Below are positions 25,565-36,012 of a stretch of DNA of 64,000 bases, one piece after another. Source of the stretch: Janthinobacterium sp. SUN073 (lineage in GTDB: Bacteria; Pseudomonadota; Gammaproteobacteria; Burkholderiales; Burkholderiaceae_D); NCBI RefSeq assembly GCF_030397665.1, contig NZ_JAPUBT010000002.1:93283-157282 (forward strand), given 5' to 3'. The first letter of the stretch is position 1. Each line of letters begins with the position of its first letter. The notes below the pieces were generated by a model. It did not search any database, was not told the origin of the DNA, and worked only from the letters and a program-made list of their open reading frames with translations. The position numbers and the translations under genes were made by a program.

Positions 25565-27544
25565 ATGACGAGCCCTGGTACGACACGCCACGACGATGCG
25601 CCTGCGGGCGAGCAAGCTGGCCAGCATGCCGGTTTTGTGCAAGGCATGGCGGCCTGGGCGGAAAAACACCGCATCAGCCCCTGGCGCGGCAGTTTTGCCG
25701 ACTTTATCGAGCAAATCCTGCCCGGCCGCGCGGCCCTGCTGACGCGCAGCGCGCACCAGTACCTGTGGGACATGATGCGCTGGAACGGCCAGACCGATGA
25801 GAGCGGGCGCTACCGCTGCCGCCTGTTCGACGACGAGCTGTTCGGCATCGACGAGGCGATCGACCGCGTGGCCGCCTACTTCAAGGCGGCTGCCGCCGGT
25901 TCCGAAGTGGGCCGGCGCATGCTGCTGCTGCTGGGCCCGCCGTCGGGCGGCAAGTCGACCCTGGTGATCCTGCTCAAGAGGGGGCTGGAAGAATACAGCC
26001 ACAGCAGCGAAGGCGCCTTGTACGGCATCGCCGGCTGTCCCGTGCATGAATCACCGCTGCACTTGGTGCCGCACAGCATGCGCGCCGACTTTCGCGCCAG
26101 CTATGATGCCGAGCTGCATGGCGAACTGTGTCCCCATTGCCGCGCCCGCCTGGAAGAACAGTACGCGGGCGACTTCCTGCGCATGCCCGTCGAACGCATC
26201 CACCTGTCCGAGGCGGGCCGCTGCGGCATCGGCACGTATGCGCCGCACGACCCCACCACGGCCGACCTGGCCGACCTGGTCGGTTCCGTTGACCTGTCGA
26301 AGGTGGCGCAGTATGGCGACGAAGGCGATCCGCGCGCCTGGTCCTGGTCCGGCGCTGTGTATGCAGCCAGCCGCGGCATGCTGGAAATGATCGAAATCCT
26401 CAAGGTCAAGCGCGAATTCCTCTATTTACTACTCACCCTGACGCAGGAAAAGAATGTGAAGGTGTCGCGCTTTCCCCTGATTTACCTCGATGAAACCATC
26501 CTCGCGCACACGAACCTGGCCGAGTTTCGCAAATTCCTGCAAGAAAGTGAAAACGAGGCGCTGCTCGACCGCATGGTCATCGTGCAAGTGCCGTATACGC
26601 TCAATTACCGCGAAGAGGCGCGCATTTACCGCAAGCTGATCCTGGCGGCCGCGCCCGCCTTCCGCGACGTGCACCTCGATCCGCACGTGCTGCATGCGGC
26701 GGCCGTGTTTGCCATCCTCAGCCGTCTGCCCGAAGGCGAGGCCAAGGAAGCCGAGCTGGTCAAGAAACTGCGCGTGTATGCGGACGAAGACGTCGACGAC
26801 TTGCAGCATGCCGACATCCGCCGCTTGCGCGAGCGCGACAAGGCGCCCGACGAAGGCTTGTCGGGCGTGTCGCCCCGTTTCGTCATCAATGCCCTGTCAC
26901 ACGCCATCATTTCCGCTCAGCGCAACAGTCTCTCCACCATGGATGTGCTGCTGGCCCTGAAGGATGGCATCGAAAGCGATGCGCGCATCGAACCGCGGCG
27001 CAAGCGCCAGTGGGTCGATTACCTGGTGCTCACGCGCAAGGATTTCTATAACCGCTGGGTCAAGGCCGACGTGCACAAGGCCCTGTTCGTGTCGTTCGAG
27101 CAAGAAGCACAAGACTTGCTGAGCAAGTATCTGGATGAAGTCGAAGCCATGCTCGACAACCGCCAGATCCGCGATCCCATCACCAGCGAAGAACGCCGCC
27201 CCGACGAGCGCTTCCTGCGCGCCGTGGAAGAAAAAATCCATATCAGCGACTCGGGCAAGCAGTCGTTCCGCCAAGAAGTGGTGCGCAAGGCCATGGGCGC
27301 CTTCAAACGAGGCGAGCCCTTTGGCCTGGGCAGCCACGCGCAATTGCACGATGCTATCCAGCAATATCTGTTCGAGCAGCGGCGCGACGTGCTGCGCCTG
27401 GTCGGTTCGGCCAAACGCCCCGACGATGACGTGCGGGCCAGGATCTCCGCCGTCGAGCAGCGCCTGGTGGACGAATACGGCTATGACGCGCATAGCGCGC
27501 GCGAAGCGCTCAACTACGTGACCACCTTGCTGGCACAGGAATAA
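25565..27544 (+). CDS. prkA: PrkA serine protein kinase / AAA+ protein
   Basis: 659 residues from the ATG at 25565 (MTSPGTTRHDD), behind GGGGA at 4-5 nt. The AAA+ part carries Walker A GPPSGGKST at 124-132 and a Walker B-like LIYLDETI near residue 305; the C-terminal half is the PrkA kinase domain. In other bacteria PrkA (YeaG) works with YeaH and SpoVR (YcgB) in the stress and starvation response and is encoded in this same order. Here all three genes are adjacent and nearly overlapping. Length agrees with E. coli YeaG plus a short N-terminal extension. Confidence 0.95.
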   Translation: MTSPGTTRHDDAPAGEQAGQHAGFVQGMAAWAEKHRISPWRGSFADFIEQILPGRAALLTRSAHQYLWDMMRWNGQTDESGRYRCRLFDDELFGIDEAIDRVAAYFKAAAAGSEVGRRMLLLLGPPSGGKSTLVILLKRGLEEYSHSSEGALYGIAGCPVHESPLHLVPHSMRADFRASYDAELHGELCPHCRARLEEQYAGDFLRMPVERIHLSEAGRCGIGTYAPHDPTTADLADLVGSVDLSKVAQYGDEGDPRAWSWSGAVYAASRGMLEMIEILKVKREFLYLLLTLTQEKNVKVSRFPLIYLDETILAHTNLAEFRKFLQESENEALLDRMVIVQVPYTLNYREEARIYRKLILAAAPAFRDVHLDPHVLHAAAVFAILSRLPEGEAKEAELVKKLRVYADEDVDDLQHADIRRLRERDKAPDEGLSGVSPRFVINALSHAIISAQRNSLSTMDVLLALKDGIESDARIEPRRKRQWVDYLVLTRKDFYNRWVKADVHKALFVSFEQEAQDLLSKYLDEVEAMLDNRQIRDPITSEERRPDERFLRAVEEKIHISDSGKQSFRQEVVRKAMGAFKRGEPFGLGSHAQLHDAIQQYLFEQRRDVLRLVGSAKRPDDDVRARISAVEQRLVDEYGYDAHSAREALNYVTTLLAQE

Positions 27545-27546
27545 TC

Positions 27547-28731
27547 ATGGCCGCCACGACTTCGCCAGTGTCCACCGCGCCTGCCCTGGCCCAGCCCTGG
27601 TACGGCTTGTTCTCGCGCGGCGCGCGCGACTGGCTGCGCCACAACCAGAAAGTACGCGACGCCGTGCAGGCGCACTTGCCCGAGCTGATCGCCACACCTG
27701 ACCTGATCGGCGGACCGCAGCAGCGCACGGTACAAGTGCCCATGCGCCTGCTCGACCATGCGCGTTTCCGCCTGGCGCCCGCGCGCAACCATGTGGGCGC
27801 AGGCCAGGGTGAAGGCCAGCCCGGTGATATCCTGCGCGCGGCGCGCCCAGCCGCCACGGGCGAGGCCGGTGCGCCAGGCGGCGATGGCGAGGGAACGGTG
27901 CGCCTGCTGCTGGAGTTTCCCATCGACGATATCCTAGACTGGCTATGGGAAGCCTTCGCCTTGCCAAACCTGAAACCGCGCCACCTGGGCGCGATCGACG
28001 ACGTGCGGCTGGTACGCAGCGGCCTGGACCGGCATGGCGCCCGCTCGCGCCTGGACCGGCGCCGCACCGTCAAGGAAGCGATCAAGCGGCGCGCCCTGCA
28101 AGCCCAGCCCGTGCCCTTCACCAATGATGACTTGCGCTACCGCCAGGTGCTGGCACAGCCCCGGCCCAGCACGAATGCCGTCGTGTTTTTCGTGCTGGAC
28201 GTGTCGGCCAGCATGGCGCAAGCCGAGCGCAAGTTGGCCAAATCCTTCTTTTTCTTTGCCTTGCAGGGCTTGCGGCGCAGGTATGCGCGCGTGGAAACGC
28301 GCTTCATCGCCCATACGACGCGGGCCTGGGAATTTTCCGAAGCCGAATTCTTCCAGGTCAATGGCATGGGTGGCACCATGGCGTCCACCGCCTTTCGCCT
28401 GAGCCGCGAACTGCTGCAGGAACACTACGCGCCGGGGCGCTATAACGCCTATCTGTTCTATGCCTCCGATGGCGAAAATTTCAGCGAAGACCGGGCGCCC
28501 GCCAGCCTGGCCTTGCGCGACCTGGCCGCCTTGCTCAGCTATATGGGCTATGTGGAAACCTTGCCCGGCGTGCCGCGCAGCCTGGAAACGGAAATGCACA
28601 GCCTGTGCGCCGAGCAGGAACGGCAGGGTTTGCCCTTGCACAGCAGCATCCTCAGCAAGCCTGACGATGTGTGGGCGGCCATCCGCACCTTTTTCCAGCA
28701 CGAAGCGGCCGACACGGAGGCCGCATCATGA
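27547..28731 (+). CDS. yeaH: YeaH/DUF444-type protein with von Willebrand A-like domain
   Basis: 394 residues. After a polar and Gly-rich N-terminal region (HVGAGQGEGQPGDIL), the C-terminal half has a VWA-like fold with the MIDAS-like strand VVFFVLDVSASMAQAERKLAK (DxSxS). This is the UPF0229/DUF444 family, usually encoded between prkA and spoVR. It starts 3 nt after prkA stops and its stop overlaps the spoVR start by 4 nt (ATGA), so the three products are coordinated. Molecular role is not settled; metal-dependent protein binding is likely from the domain. Confidence 0.94.
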   Translation: MAATTSPVSTAPALAQPWYGLFSRGARDWLRHNQKVRDAVQAHLPELIATPDLIGGPQQRTVQVPMRLLDHARFRLAPARNHVGAGQGEGQPGDILRAARPAATGEAGAPGGDGEGTVRLLLEFPIDDILDWLWEAFALPNLKPRHLGAIDDVRLVRSGLDRHGARSRLDRRRTVKEAIKRRALQAQPVPFTNDDLRYRQVLAQPRPSTNAVVFFVLDVSASMAQAERKLAKSFFFFALQGLRRRYARVETRFIAHTTRAWEFSEAEFFQVNGMGGTMASTAFRLSRELLQEHYAPGRYNAYLFYASDGENFSEDRAPASLALRDLAALLSYMGYVETLPGVPRSLETEMHSLCAEQERQGLPLHSSILSKPDDVWAAIRTFFQHEAADTEAAS

Positions 28732-30263
28732 CGCGGCCTGACGCGCGGAACCACGGCGGTGCGCCAGACCAGGCCGACAAGGCCGACAGAGTCGACACCA
28801 TGGGCCTGGACGGCTACGCGGCGCGCATCGAAGCACTGGCGCGCGAGCTGGGCCTGGCATTTGCGCCCGTCGAGTTCGAGCTGGTGCCGGACAATTTCAT
28901 GAACGAGATCGCCATCTATGGCTTGCCCGTGCGCATGCGCCACTGGTCGTTCGGCGTGCGCTACATCCACCAGCTCGTGCATCAGAAGATGGGCAATTCG
29001 CACATTTTCGAAGTCATGTTTCCCGGCGACCCTTGCCATGCCTACATGGCGGAACACAATTCCGTGGCCGAAAACACCCTCGTCACGGCGCATGTGCTCG
29101 GACACGCCGATTTTGCCAGCCGCAATGCCCTGTTCCTGCGCTTCGGCGCCATGGCGGGCCAGCACATCCTGCAACAAAGCGCGGCGCGGGCGCAGCGTCT
29201 TGAAGCGGCGCTGCACCGCCATGGCCAGGAACAGGTGGAAGCCGTGCTCGACGCGGCACTGGCGCTGGAGCAGCATGTCGACATCCATGCCGAGCTGCAC
29301 CGCCCGCCCTATGCTGCGGCATCGGGGCCAGCCGGCGGCGCGGGCACGCCAGGCAAAGCCGCCGCAGACGATCCGTTTGACCGGCGCTACCGGCGCTTGC
29401 CCGGTGAGGCCGCCACGCTGGCGGCGCGCGAGGCGGCACGGGCACGCGTGACGCAGCGTCCGCTCCTGCCGCCGCAAGCCGAGTACGATTTATTATGGTT
29501 CATCGCACAGCATGGGCCGGAGCTGGCCGACTGGGAACGCGACATTTTTTTGGCCGTGCGCGAAGAGTCGTTTTACTTCTATCCCGTGTACGCCTGCCAG
29601 ATCATGAACGAAGGCTGGGCCTCGTACTGGCATGCGCGGCTGCTGCGCGAAGCCGACTTCCTGCCCCCCGCATTGTATCTGTCCGCCATCAAGTCGCATT
29701 CGGACGTGGTGCGCCCTTACGCGGGCGAGCACCAGCAGGCGCTGGCCGTCAATCCCTATCACCTGGGCTTTTGCATGTGGGAACACATCATCGAGCGCGA
29801 AGGACTGGCGCGGGCGCGCCAGATTTGCCGCGACGACGATGACTGCAGTTTCATCCGCAACTATCTGGACGGGGAGCTGGCTGACCGTCTGGGCCTGTTC
29901 GTGCATGAAAGCCGCCGCGACGGTGAAACGCGCCTGGCCAGCCGCGACTTGCGGGCTATCCGCGAAGCCATCCTGGCGCCCAAATACAACTATGGCGCGC
30001 CGTGTATCGCCGTCACCTTGCTCAACGACGACGGCAGCCTGGTGCTGCGCCACGATCACCAGCGCGATGGGCGCGGCCTCGACCTGGAGCGGGCGGAACA
30101 GGTGCTGGCGTATATCGCCCGCATCTGGCGCCGCCCCGTCACCCTGCATACGGCCGATTTCCGAGGCACGCCCCGTGCCCTGCACAGCAAGAGCGACGGC
30201 GTGCCCGAACCGCCCAAGCCAGCAACACCGCCAGCCCAGACAGCGGCACCCGTGCAGCGTTAA
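28728..30263 (+). CDS. spoVR: SpoVR-family protein (YcgB-like)
   Basis: 511 residues from the ATG at 28728, on the ATGA overlap. Conserved SpoVR features are seen: EFELVPDNFMNEIAIYGLPVRM, HIFEVMFPGDPCHAYMAEHNSVAENTLVTAHVLGHADF, and later YPVYACQIMNEGWASYWHARLL. The last 50 residues are Pro-, Ala- and Thr-rich and probably disordered. A short Ala/Gly-rich insert is near residue 205. SpoVR first appeared in Bacillus cortex formation; in Proteobacteria it belongs to the PrkA-YeaH-YcgB stress set. Exact activity is unknown. Confidence 0.94.
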   Translation: MTRPDARNHGGAPDQADKADRVDTMGLDGYAARIEALARELGLAFAPVEFELVPDNFMNEIAIYGLPVRMRHWSFGVRYIHQLVHQKMGNSHIFEVMFPGDPCHAYMAEHNSVAENTLVTAHVLGHADFASRNALFLRFGAMAGQHILQQSAARAQRLEAALHRHGQEQVEAVLDAALALEQHVDIHAELHRPPYAAASGPAGGAGTPGKAAADDPFDRRYRRLPGEAATLAAREAARARVTQRPLLPPQAEYDLLWFIAQHGPELADWERDIFLAVREESFYFYPVYACQIMNEGWASYWHARLLREADFLPPALYLSAIKSHSDVVRPYAGEHQQALAVNPYHLGFCMWEHIIEREGLARARQICRDDDDCSFIRNYLDGELADRLGLFVHESRRDGETRLASRDLRAIREAILAPKYNYGAPCIAVTLLNDDGSLVLRHDHQRDGRGLDLERAEQVLAYIARIWRRPVTLHTADFRGTPRALHSKSDGVPEPPKPATPPAQTAAPVQR

Positions 30264-30386
30264 GCGGCGAACCCGGCGCAGGCCCGGTACAGTATCGATG
30301 CAGGCATGGCGCAGCATGGACGCCGGCCCTCAGTGCGGGCACCTGGCAGGCTCCTCATGCGGACATCATGCGCAACTATGCGCAGC

Positions 30387-30496
30387 TGATACGCAGCTGA
30401 TGCGTACTTGATGTGGGCTTGACGTGCATTTAATACGCATTTGATCTACATCTGATGTGTATTTGATGCCCATTTGATGCGTATCTGATGCCCCCC
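30387..30496. repeat. Array of ten degenerate 11-bp tandem repeats
   Basis: Units start every 11 bp at 30387, 30398, 30409 and so on to 30486, consensus TGATGCGYATT. Two weaker units may precede it from about 30366. The array fills the gap between the converging spoVR and epimerase genes and ends one base before the epimerase stop codon. The unit equals about one helical turn. No protein is encoded. Confidence 0.8.
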
Positions 30497-31702
30497 TCAC
30501 GCCAGGCCCGCCTGCGCCACATACCAGTCGATGGTGTGCCGCAAGCCTTGCGCCAGGTCGTGCGTGGGCACATAACCGAGCAAGCGCGCCGCCTTGGCGA
30601 TGTCCGCCTGCGAATGGCGCACGTCGCCGGCGCGAAACTCGCCATGCAGGGGCGCGCGTGGCACGTGCTGCGGGCGCGCGGCCAGCAGCATCTGCTGCAT
30701 CGTGGCATGCAGCTGCGTCAGGCTGGTGCGGGCGTTGACGGCCACGTTGTAGACCTGGTTGACGGCTGCCGGGTCGGTGCGCGTGGCGGCGAGGATATTG
30801 GCTTGCACGGCATTGTGCACAAAGCAGAAATCGCGGCTGGTGGCGCCGTCGCCATGGATGTGCACGGCCTGGCCGTCCAGCATGGCGGCGATCCAGCGAG
30901 GAATGACGGCCGCGTAGGCGCCCAGCGGGTCTTGCCTGGGGCCGAAGACATTGAAATAGCGCAGTCCCACCGTCTGCGTGGCGTAGCAGCGCGCGTACAC
31001 CTGCGCATACAGTTCATTGACATATTTACTCAAGGCATACGGAGACAGGGGCGCGCCGATGTGCTCTTCCACTTTCGGCAAGGCCGGATGGTCGCCATAG
31101 GTGGCGCTGGACGCGGCATACACGAAGCGCTGCACGCCCGCGTCGCGCGCGGCGGCCAGCATGTTCAGGAAACCGCTGACATTGACGGCATGGCACAACA
31201 GCGGGTCTTCCAGCGAACGCGAGACGGAACCGAGCGCCGCCTGGTGCAGCACAAAATCGACGGCGACGGGGCCGCCCGGATCGGCACGGCCGTGCTCGCC
31301 CAAGCTGCCGCTGCCGCCCTCATCTGCCTCACCGTCGCCACTGCGGGCGGCCGGCGCCGGCGCACCGCACGCGCGCGCGCACGCCTGCGGGTCGCGGATA
31401 TCGCCTTCGATGAAGGTGAAGCGCCGCCACGCCGCTTCGCACACGCTGGCGCGCACCTGCTCCAGGTTATGGCGGTGGCCCGTCATAAAGTTGTCCAGGC
31501 CGCGCACTTCCTGTCCCAGGCTCAGCAAGGTTTCCAGCAGGTGCGAGCCGATGAAGCCGGCCACGCCCGTCACCAGCCAGCGGCGCGGTTCGCTGACCAG
31601 TTGCGCACACGCGTGCGCGTAGGCGCCGGCAGCCGGGCCTGCCACGCCGACGGCTGACCCCTGCGCCATATCTGCTGCGGCATCAAACGCGTCGGCCGCC
31701 AT
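30497..31702 (-). CDS. UDP-N-acetylglucosamine 4-epimerase-like (WbpP/TviC-type) SDR enzyme
   Basis: 401 residues starting at the ATG that shares one base with the stop of the upstream dehydrogenase gene (TGATG); a start at 31714 is possible. The NAD-binding motif GVAGFIGS lies near residue 47, [12 protein letters not shown] and the active-site pair YALSK follow, all typical of extended SDR epimerases of the WbpP group. With the dehydrogenase it should supply UDP-GalNAc(A) or a like sugar for the polysaccharide. Odd feature: an Ala/Gly/Asp/Glu-rich insert of about 35 residues (around 115-150) breaks the domain before [13 protein letters not shown]. Confidence 0.87.
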   Translation of the reverse strand: MAADAFDAAADMAQGSAVGVAGPAAGAYAHACAQLVSEPRRWLVTGVAGFIGSHLLETLLSLGQEVRGLDNFMTGHRHNLEQVRASVCEAAWRRFTFIEGDIRDPQACARACGAPAPAARSGDGEADEGGSGSLGEHGRADPGGPVAVDFVLHQAALGSVSRSLEDPLLCHAVNVSGFLNMLAAARDAGVQRFVYAASSATYGDHPALPKVEEHIGAPLSPYALSKYVNELYAQVYARCYATQTVGLRYFNVFGPRQDPLGAYAAVIPRWIAAMLDGQAVHIHGDGATSRDFCFVHNAVQANILAATRTDPAAVNQVYNVAVNARTSLTQLHATMQQMLLAARPQHVPRAPLHGEFRAGDVRHSQADIAKAARLLGYVPTHDLAQGLRHTIDWYVAQAGLA

Positions 31703-33006
31703 CACAGCCGCCACACGTGCAGGCCGCCGTCCGCCAGCGGACGTGGGTCGAAATGCGACTTGATGTCGATGAAGCAGCCGCTCTCCAGCACCTTGGCCTG
31801 GAAGTCGGCCAGCGGGCGGGCCAGCAGGGCCTGGTGCGAGACGGCGCTGATGATGGCCTCGGCCCGCGGCAGCTGTTCCCAGCTTTCCAGGGTCAACCCA
31901 TACTCTTCCAGCGCTTCGCGGCCATCGGCGACGGGGTCATGCACATGCACCTGCACGCCGTACGATTGCAGTTCATGGATCATGTCGACCACTTTCGAGT
32001 TGCGCAAGTCCGGACAATTTTCCTTGAAGGTCAGGCCCAGCACGTTGACGTGCGAACCTTTCAATTTGAAACCGGCGCGCACCATTTCCTTGATGGTCTT
32101 TTCCGCCACGAATTTGGCCATGCCGTCGTTGATGCGTCGCCCGGCCAGGATCACATGCGGATGGTAGCCCAGCATTTCCGCCTTGTGCGTCAAATAATAC
32201 GGGTCGACGCCGATACAGTGGCCGCCCACCAGGCCGGGACGGAACGGCAGGAAATTCCATTTGGTGCCCGCCGCCTGCAGCACTTCCAGGGTATCGATGC
32301 CGATGCGGTCAAAGATGATGGCCAGTTCGTTCATCAGCGCGATGTTCAGGTCGCGCTGCGTGTTTTCGATGACCTTGGCCGCTTCGGCCACGCGGATGCT
32401 CGACGCCCGGTGCACGCCGGCCGCGACCACGCCTTCGTACAGGGCGGCCACCTTGTCCAGCGTGGCGTCGTCGTCGCCCGAGACCACCTTGCGGATGCTG
32501 TGCAGGGTGTGGTCCTTGTCGCCGGGGTTGATGCGCTCGGGCGAAAAGCCCACATGAAAATCTTCCTTCCAGCGCAGGCCCGAATGCCGCTCGAGGATGG
32601 GGATGCAGATTTCCTCGGTGGCGCCCGGATACACGGTGGACTCGTAGATGACGGTGGCGCCGCGCCGCATGTGGCGGCCGACGGCCGCGCTGGCGCCGGC
32701 AAGGGCGGAGAAATCGGGATTGTGTGCGCTGTCGACGGGCGTGGGTACGGCCACGACGATGAAATCGGCCAGTTGCAGCTCGGCCGGATCGCAACCCACG
32801 CTCAGCCACTGCGCCGCGCGCAGCTGTTCCGTGCTCACTTCACCCGTGGGATCGACATGCTTGCGGTAACTCTCTACCTTGCGTGCCGACAGGTCAAAGC
32901 CGATGGTGCGCTGGCGCATGCCGAACGCCACAGCCAGCTGCAAGCCGACATAACCGAGCCCCACCACGGCCACCACGTCCGCCGTGCCATCCACCTTGCT
33001 GTCCAT
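31702..33006 (-). CDS. UDP-N-acetylglucosamine/galactosamine dehydrogenase (WbpO/TviB-type)
   Basis: 434 residues from the ATG ending at 33006 (MDSKVDGT), where GGGAG lies 9 nt upstream; another ATG two codons earlier is less well spaced. The NAD motif is [12 protein letters not shown], then [36 protein letters not shown], and the catalytic region [15 protein letters not shown] with its Cys. It oxidises the C6 of a UDP-HexNAc to the uronic acid using two NAD+. It opens the two-gene operon read away from prsT and probably shares a divergent control region of about 220 bp with it. Confidence 0.92.
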   Translation of the reverse strand: MDSKVDGTADVVAVVGLGYVGLQLAVAFGMRQRTIGFDLSARKVESYRKHVDPTGEVSTEQLRAAQWLSVGCDPAELQLADFIVVAVPTPVDSAHNPDFSALAGASAAVGRHMRRGATVIYESTVYPGATEEICIPILERHSGLRWKEDFHVGFSPERINPGDKDHTLHSIRKVVSGDDDATLDKVAALYEGVVAAGVHRASSIRVAEAAKVIENTQRDLNIALMNELAIIFDRIGIDTLEVLQAAGTKWNFLPFRPGLVGGHCIGVDPYYLTHKAEMLGYHPHVILAGRRINDGMAKFVAEKTIKEMVRAGFKLKGSHVNVLGLTFKENCPDLRNSKVVDMIHELQSYGVQVHVHDPVADGREALEEYGLTLESWEQLPRAEAIISAVSHQALLARPLADFQAKVLESGCFIDIKSHFDPRPLADGGLHVWRL

Positions 33007-33225
33007 ATGCATGTGCTCCCAATGGTTGCGGCCTGAGCATCGCCGTCCGGGAAATTCTACGGTCGCCGGCCCGGCCATTCTTGAGCAGGAACAAGGAATA
33101 CGGAGCGGCGGCAGGCAGGCGCGCGGAGAATCGGCGGCTTGTTGAGCGCAATCAAGGAGAGCGGCGCCCATCTTTTTAAGCTAGGCCATGCCCATCCTTC
33201 ACGCACGCCGCTACCGGAGACTTCC

Positions 33226-36009
33226 ATGGCCCGTACCCTGCCCCGCCCTTTCCCCGGCTTGCCGGCTGCCGCGCTGTGCTGCACCCTGCTGCTGCCCTTG
33301 CTGACGGGGTGCCACGGCACGCAGAGCAGCGAATCCCTGCTGGCCGACGCGCAGCAGTACCGCCAGAAGGGCGAGGCGCGCGCCGCCATCATCCAGTTGA
33401 AGAACCTGCTGCAAAAGGAGCCGGACAATGCAGCGGCGCGCTTGCTGCTGGGCAGCATCTATATCGACACGGGCGAAGCGCTGTCGGCCGAGAAAGAATT
33501 GCGCAGGGCAAAGTCGCTGGGGCTGGCGGCGCAGCAAGTGATGCCATTGCTGGGCAAGGCCTGGCTGATGCTGGGCCAGTTCGACAAGGTACTGGCCGAG
33601 ATCGCCGATGATGCGGCGCAGCCCGCCAGCGTGCTGGCCCTGCGCGGCGATGCCTTGCTGGCCCTGGGCCGCCAGGACGAGGCGCGCGCCGTGTTTGCGC
33701 GCCTGCTCGAAGACCATCCCGGCCAGGTCGAGGCCTTGCTGGGCCTGGCGCGGCTGGCGGCGCTGGAGCAGCAGGTGTCGGCGGCCGAGCTGCTGCTGGC
33801 CCAGGCGTTGAAAAGCGCGCCCGCCAACCTCGACGCCTTGCGGCTGCAGGGCGACCTGCAGCGCCTGCAAGGCAAGAACGGCGCGGCGCGCCTCGCCTAC
33901 ATGCGGATCCTCAAGCTCAAGCCGGACAATACCCAGGCGCACATCGACCTGGCCAACCTCGATCTCCTGGAAAACCGCTACCTGGAAGCGGCGGCCCAGC
34001 TGGCCACGGCGCGCAAGACGGCACCCAACAGCCTGGGCTTGCTGCAGGCCCAGGCGCTGCTCGATTTCCGCCAGGGCAAGAACAAGGCGGCCCTGCAATC
34101 CTTGCAACTGGTGCTCAAGGCGGCGCCCGACCATATGCCCTCCATCCTGCTGGCCGGAGCCGTGCAGCTGAAGCTGGGCTCGCCGCAACTGGCGGAAAAC
34201 TATCTGCAGCGCTTCCTGGCCGTCTATCCCAAACATCTGTACGCGCTCAAGATGATGGCGTCGATCGAACTGATGCGCGGCAAGACGGATGCCGCCCTCG
34301 ACCTGCTGCTGCCCGTGCTGTCCACCTTTCCCGACGACGTGGAACTGCTGTCGCTGGCGGGCGAGGCGCATTTGCGCGCGCGCCGCTACGACAAGGCCGC
34401 GGCGTATTTCGAAAAGGCCAATACCCTGGCGCCGGACACGGCCAGGCTGCATGCGGCGCTGGGCATCACCCGCCTGGGCTTGGGCGAGAACAGCCGTGCC
34501 ATCGACGAACTGGAACGCGCCAGCATGCTCGACAAGAGCACGCCGCAGGTGGGCACCATGCTGGTGCTGACCTTGCTGCGCAACAAACAGAACGACAAGG
34601 CCCTGGCCACCGTCAAGATGCTGGAACAGCAGCAGAAAGGCACGAATCCCCTGCTGCTGAACCTGAAAGGCGGCGTCTACATGGCCTTGCGCGACGTACC
34701 CGCCGCGCGCGCCAGTTTCGAGCAGGCGCTGGGGATGGACCCTGTCTATCTACCCGCCCTGAACAACCTGGCGCAACTCGATCTGGCCGGGAAAAAGCCG
34801 GAACAAGCGAAACAGCGCTTCGAGCGGGCGCTGGCGAAAGCGCCGAAAAATGCCGACCTGTGCGCGGCGCTGGCCAAGCTGGCCGCCTCGCAAGGCAAGA
34901 CGGACGAGGCGCGGCGCTGGCTGGAGCGGGCCCACCGCGACAATCCCGACGCCGTCGCGCCGGCCCTGCTGCTGAGTAACTTTTACCTGCAGACGGGCGC
35001 GCCCGACAAGGCGCTGGAACTGGCGCGCACCCTGCAGTCGGGCCACCCGGACGACGCCGATGCGCTGGCCCTGCGGGCGCAGGTCGAATACGGCGCCGGC
35101 CAGATGCAGGCGGCGCTCGACAGCTACAACAAGCTGGCCAGTCTGCAGACGACGTCGGCACCGCTGCAGATGCGCATCGCCAGCTTGCGCCTGGCACTTG
35201 GCGACGGCCACAATGCGCTGCAAGCCGTCAAGCGGGCGCAAGCGCTTGACCCGGCCCTGCTCGAAGCGCGCGTGGTCGAAGTGGCCATGCTGCTGAGCCT
35301 GAACCGCCAGCGCGATGCACTGGCCGTAGCGCGGCAAGTGCAGCAACAGCAGCCGAAACTGGCGGCCGGCTACAAGCTCGAAGGCGACGTGCTGATGGCG
35401 CAGAAACTGCCGCAGGAAGCCGTCAAGCTGTACCAACACGCCCTCCAGCTCAGCAATATCGGCCCCATGCAGGTGCAGTTGCACCGCGCCATGCTGGCCG
35501 CGGGCCAGGTGCGCGAGGCCGATGCGCGCATGGCGGCCTGGCTGAAGGACAAGCCCGATGACCTGGGCGTGCGCACCTACCTGGCCGGCGCGAGGCTGGC
35601 GGCAAAGCAATACGGCGCGGCCATCGAACAGCTGCAGTACATCGTGGCCAAGGATACGGCCAATGTGGCGGCGCTGAACGACCTGGCCTGGGCGTACCAG
35701 CAGGAAAAAGATCCGCGCGCGCTGGCGACCGCCGAGCAGGCGCTCAAGCTGGTACCGGACAACCCCATCGTGCTCGACACCCTGGGCTGGATCGTGCTGG
35801 AACAGGGCGACGTCAAGCGCGCGACCACCCTGCTGCGCAAGGCGGCCGGCCTGGCGCCGAAGTTGCCCGAAATCCAGTACCACCTGGGTGCGGCGCTGGC
35901 GAAATCGGGCGACAAGCCGGGGGCGCGCAAGCAACTGGAACAGCTGCTTGCCGCCAACAAGGAGTTCCCGCAGCGGGCCGAGGCGCAGGCCTTGCTGACC
36001 CAGCTTTAG
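33226..36009 (+). CDS. prsT: PrsT-like TPR lipoprotein of the XrtA/PEP-CTERM system
   Basis: 927 residues from the ATG at 33226 after GGAG; the frame reaches back to 33139 without support. The lipobox is LLTGCHG near residue 27. The rest is a long run of tetratricopeptide repeats (over twenty, e.g. AAARLLLGSIYIDTGEALSAE, ALNNLAQLDLAGKKPEQAKQRFERAL, ALNDLAWAYQQEKDP). This matches the PEP-CTERM TPR lipoprotein family (TIGR02917), encoded near exosortase genes. It probably scaffolds assembly at the periplasmic face of the outer membrane. Only 3 nt separate it from the next gene. The usual PrsK/PrsR regulator genes are absent. Confidence 0.92.
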   Translation: MARTLPRPFPGLPAAALCCTLLLPLLTGCHGTQSSESLLADAQQYRQKGEARAAIIQLKNLLQKEPDNAAARLLLGSIYIDTGEALSAEKELRRAKSLGLAAQQVMPLLGKAWLMLGQFDKVLAEIADDAAQPASVLALRGDALLALGRQDEARAVFARLLEDHPGQVEALLGLARLAALEQQVSAAELLLAQALKSAPANLDALRLQGDLQRLQGKNGAARLAYMRILKLKPDNTQAHIDLANLDLLENRYLEAAAQLATARKTAPNSLGLLQAQALLDFRQGKNKAALQSLQLVLKAAPDHMPSILLAGAVQLKLGSPQLAENYLQRFLAVYPKHLYALKMMASIELMRGKTDAALDLLLPVLSTFPDDVELLSLAGEAHLRARRYDKAAAYFEKANTLAPDTARLHAALGITRLGLGENSRAIDELERASMLDKSTPQVGTMLVLTLLRNKQNDKALATVKMLEQQQKGTNPLLLNLKGGVYMALRDVPAARASFEQALGMDPVYLPALNNLAQLDLAGKKPEQAKQRFERALAKAPKNADLCAALAKLAASQGKTDEARRWLERAHRDNPDAVAPALLLSNFYLQTGAPDKALELARTLQSGHPDDADALALRAQVEYGAGQMQAALDSYNKLASLQTTSAPLQMRIASLRLALGDGHNALQAVKRAQALDPALLEARVVEVAMLLSLNRQRDALAVARQVQQQQPKLAAGYKLEGDVLMAQKLPQEAVKLYQHALQLSNIGPMQVQLHRAMLAAGQVREADARMAAWLKDKPDDLGVRTYLAGARLAAKQYGAAIEQLQYIVAKDTANVAALNDLAWAYQQEKDPRALATAEQALKLVPDNPIVLDTLGWIVLEQGDVKRATTLLRKAAGLAPKLPEIQYHLGAALAKSGDKPGARKQLEQLLAANKEFPQRAEAQALLTQL

Positions 36010-36012
36010 GCC

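Noticed and set aside
30387..30496. CRISPR-like repeated DNA
   Set aside because: Units are 11 bp, directly adjacent and degenerate, with no spacers and no cas genes.
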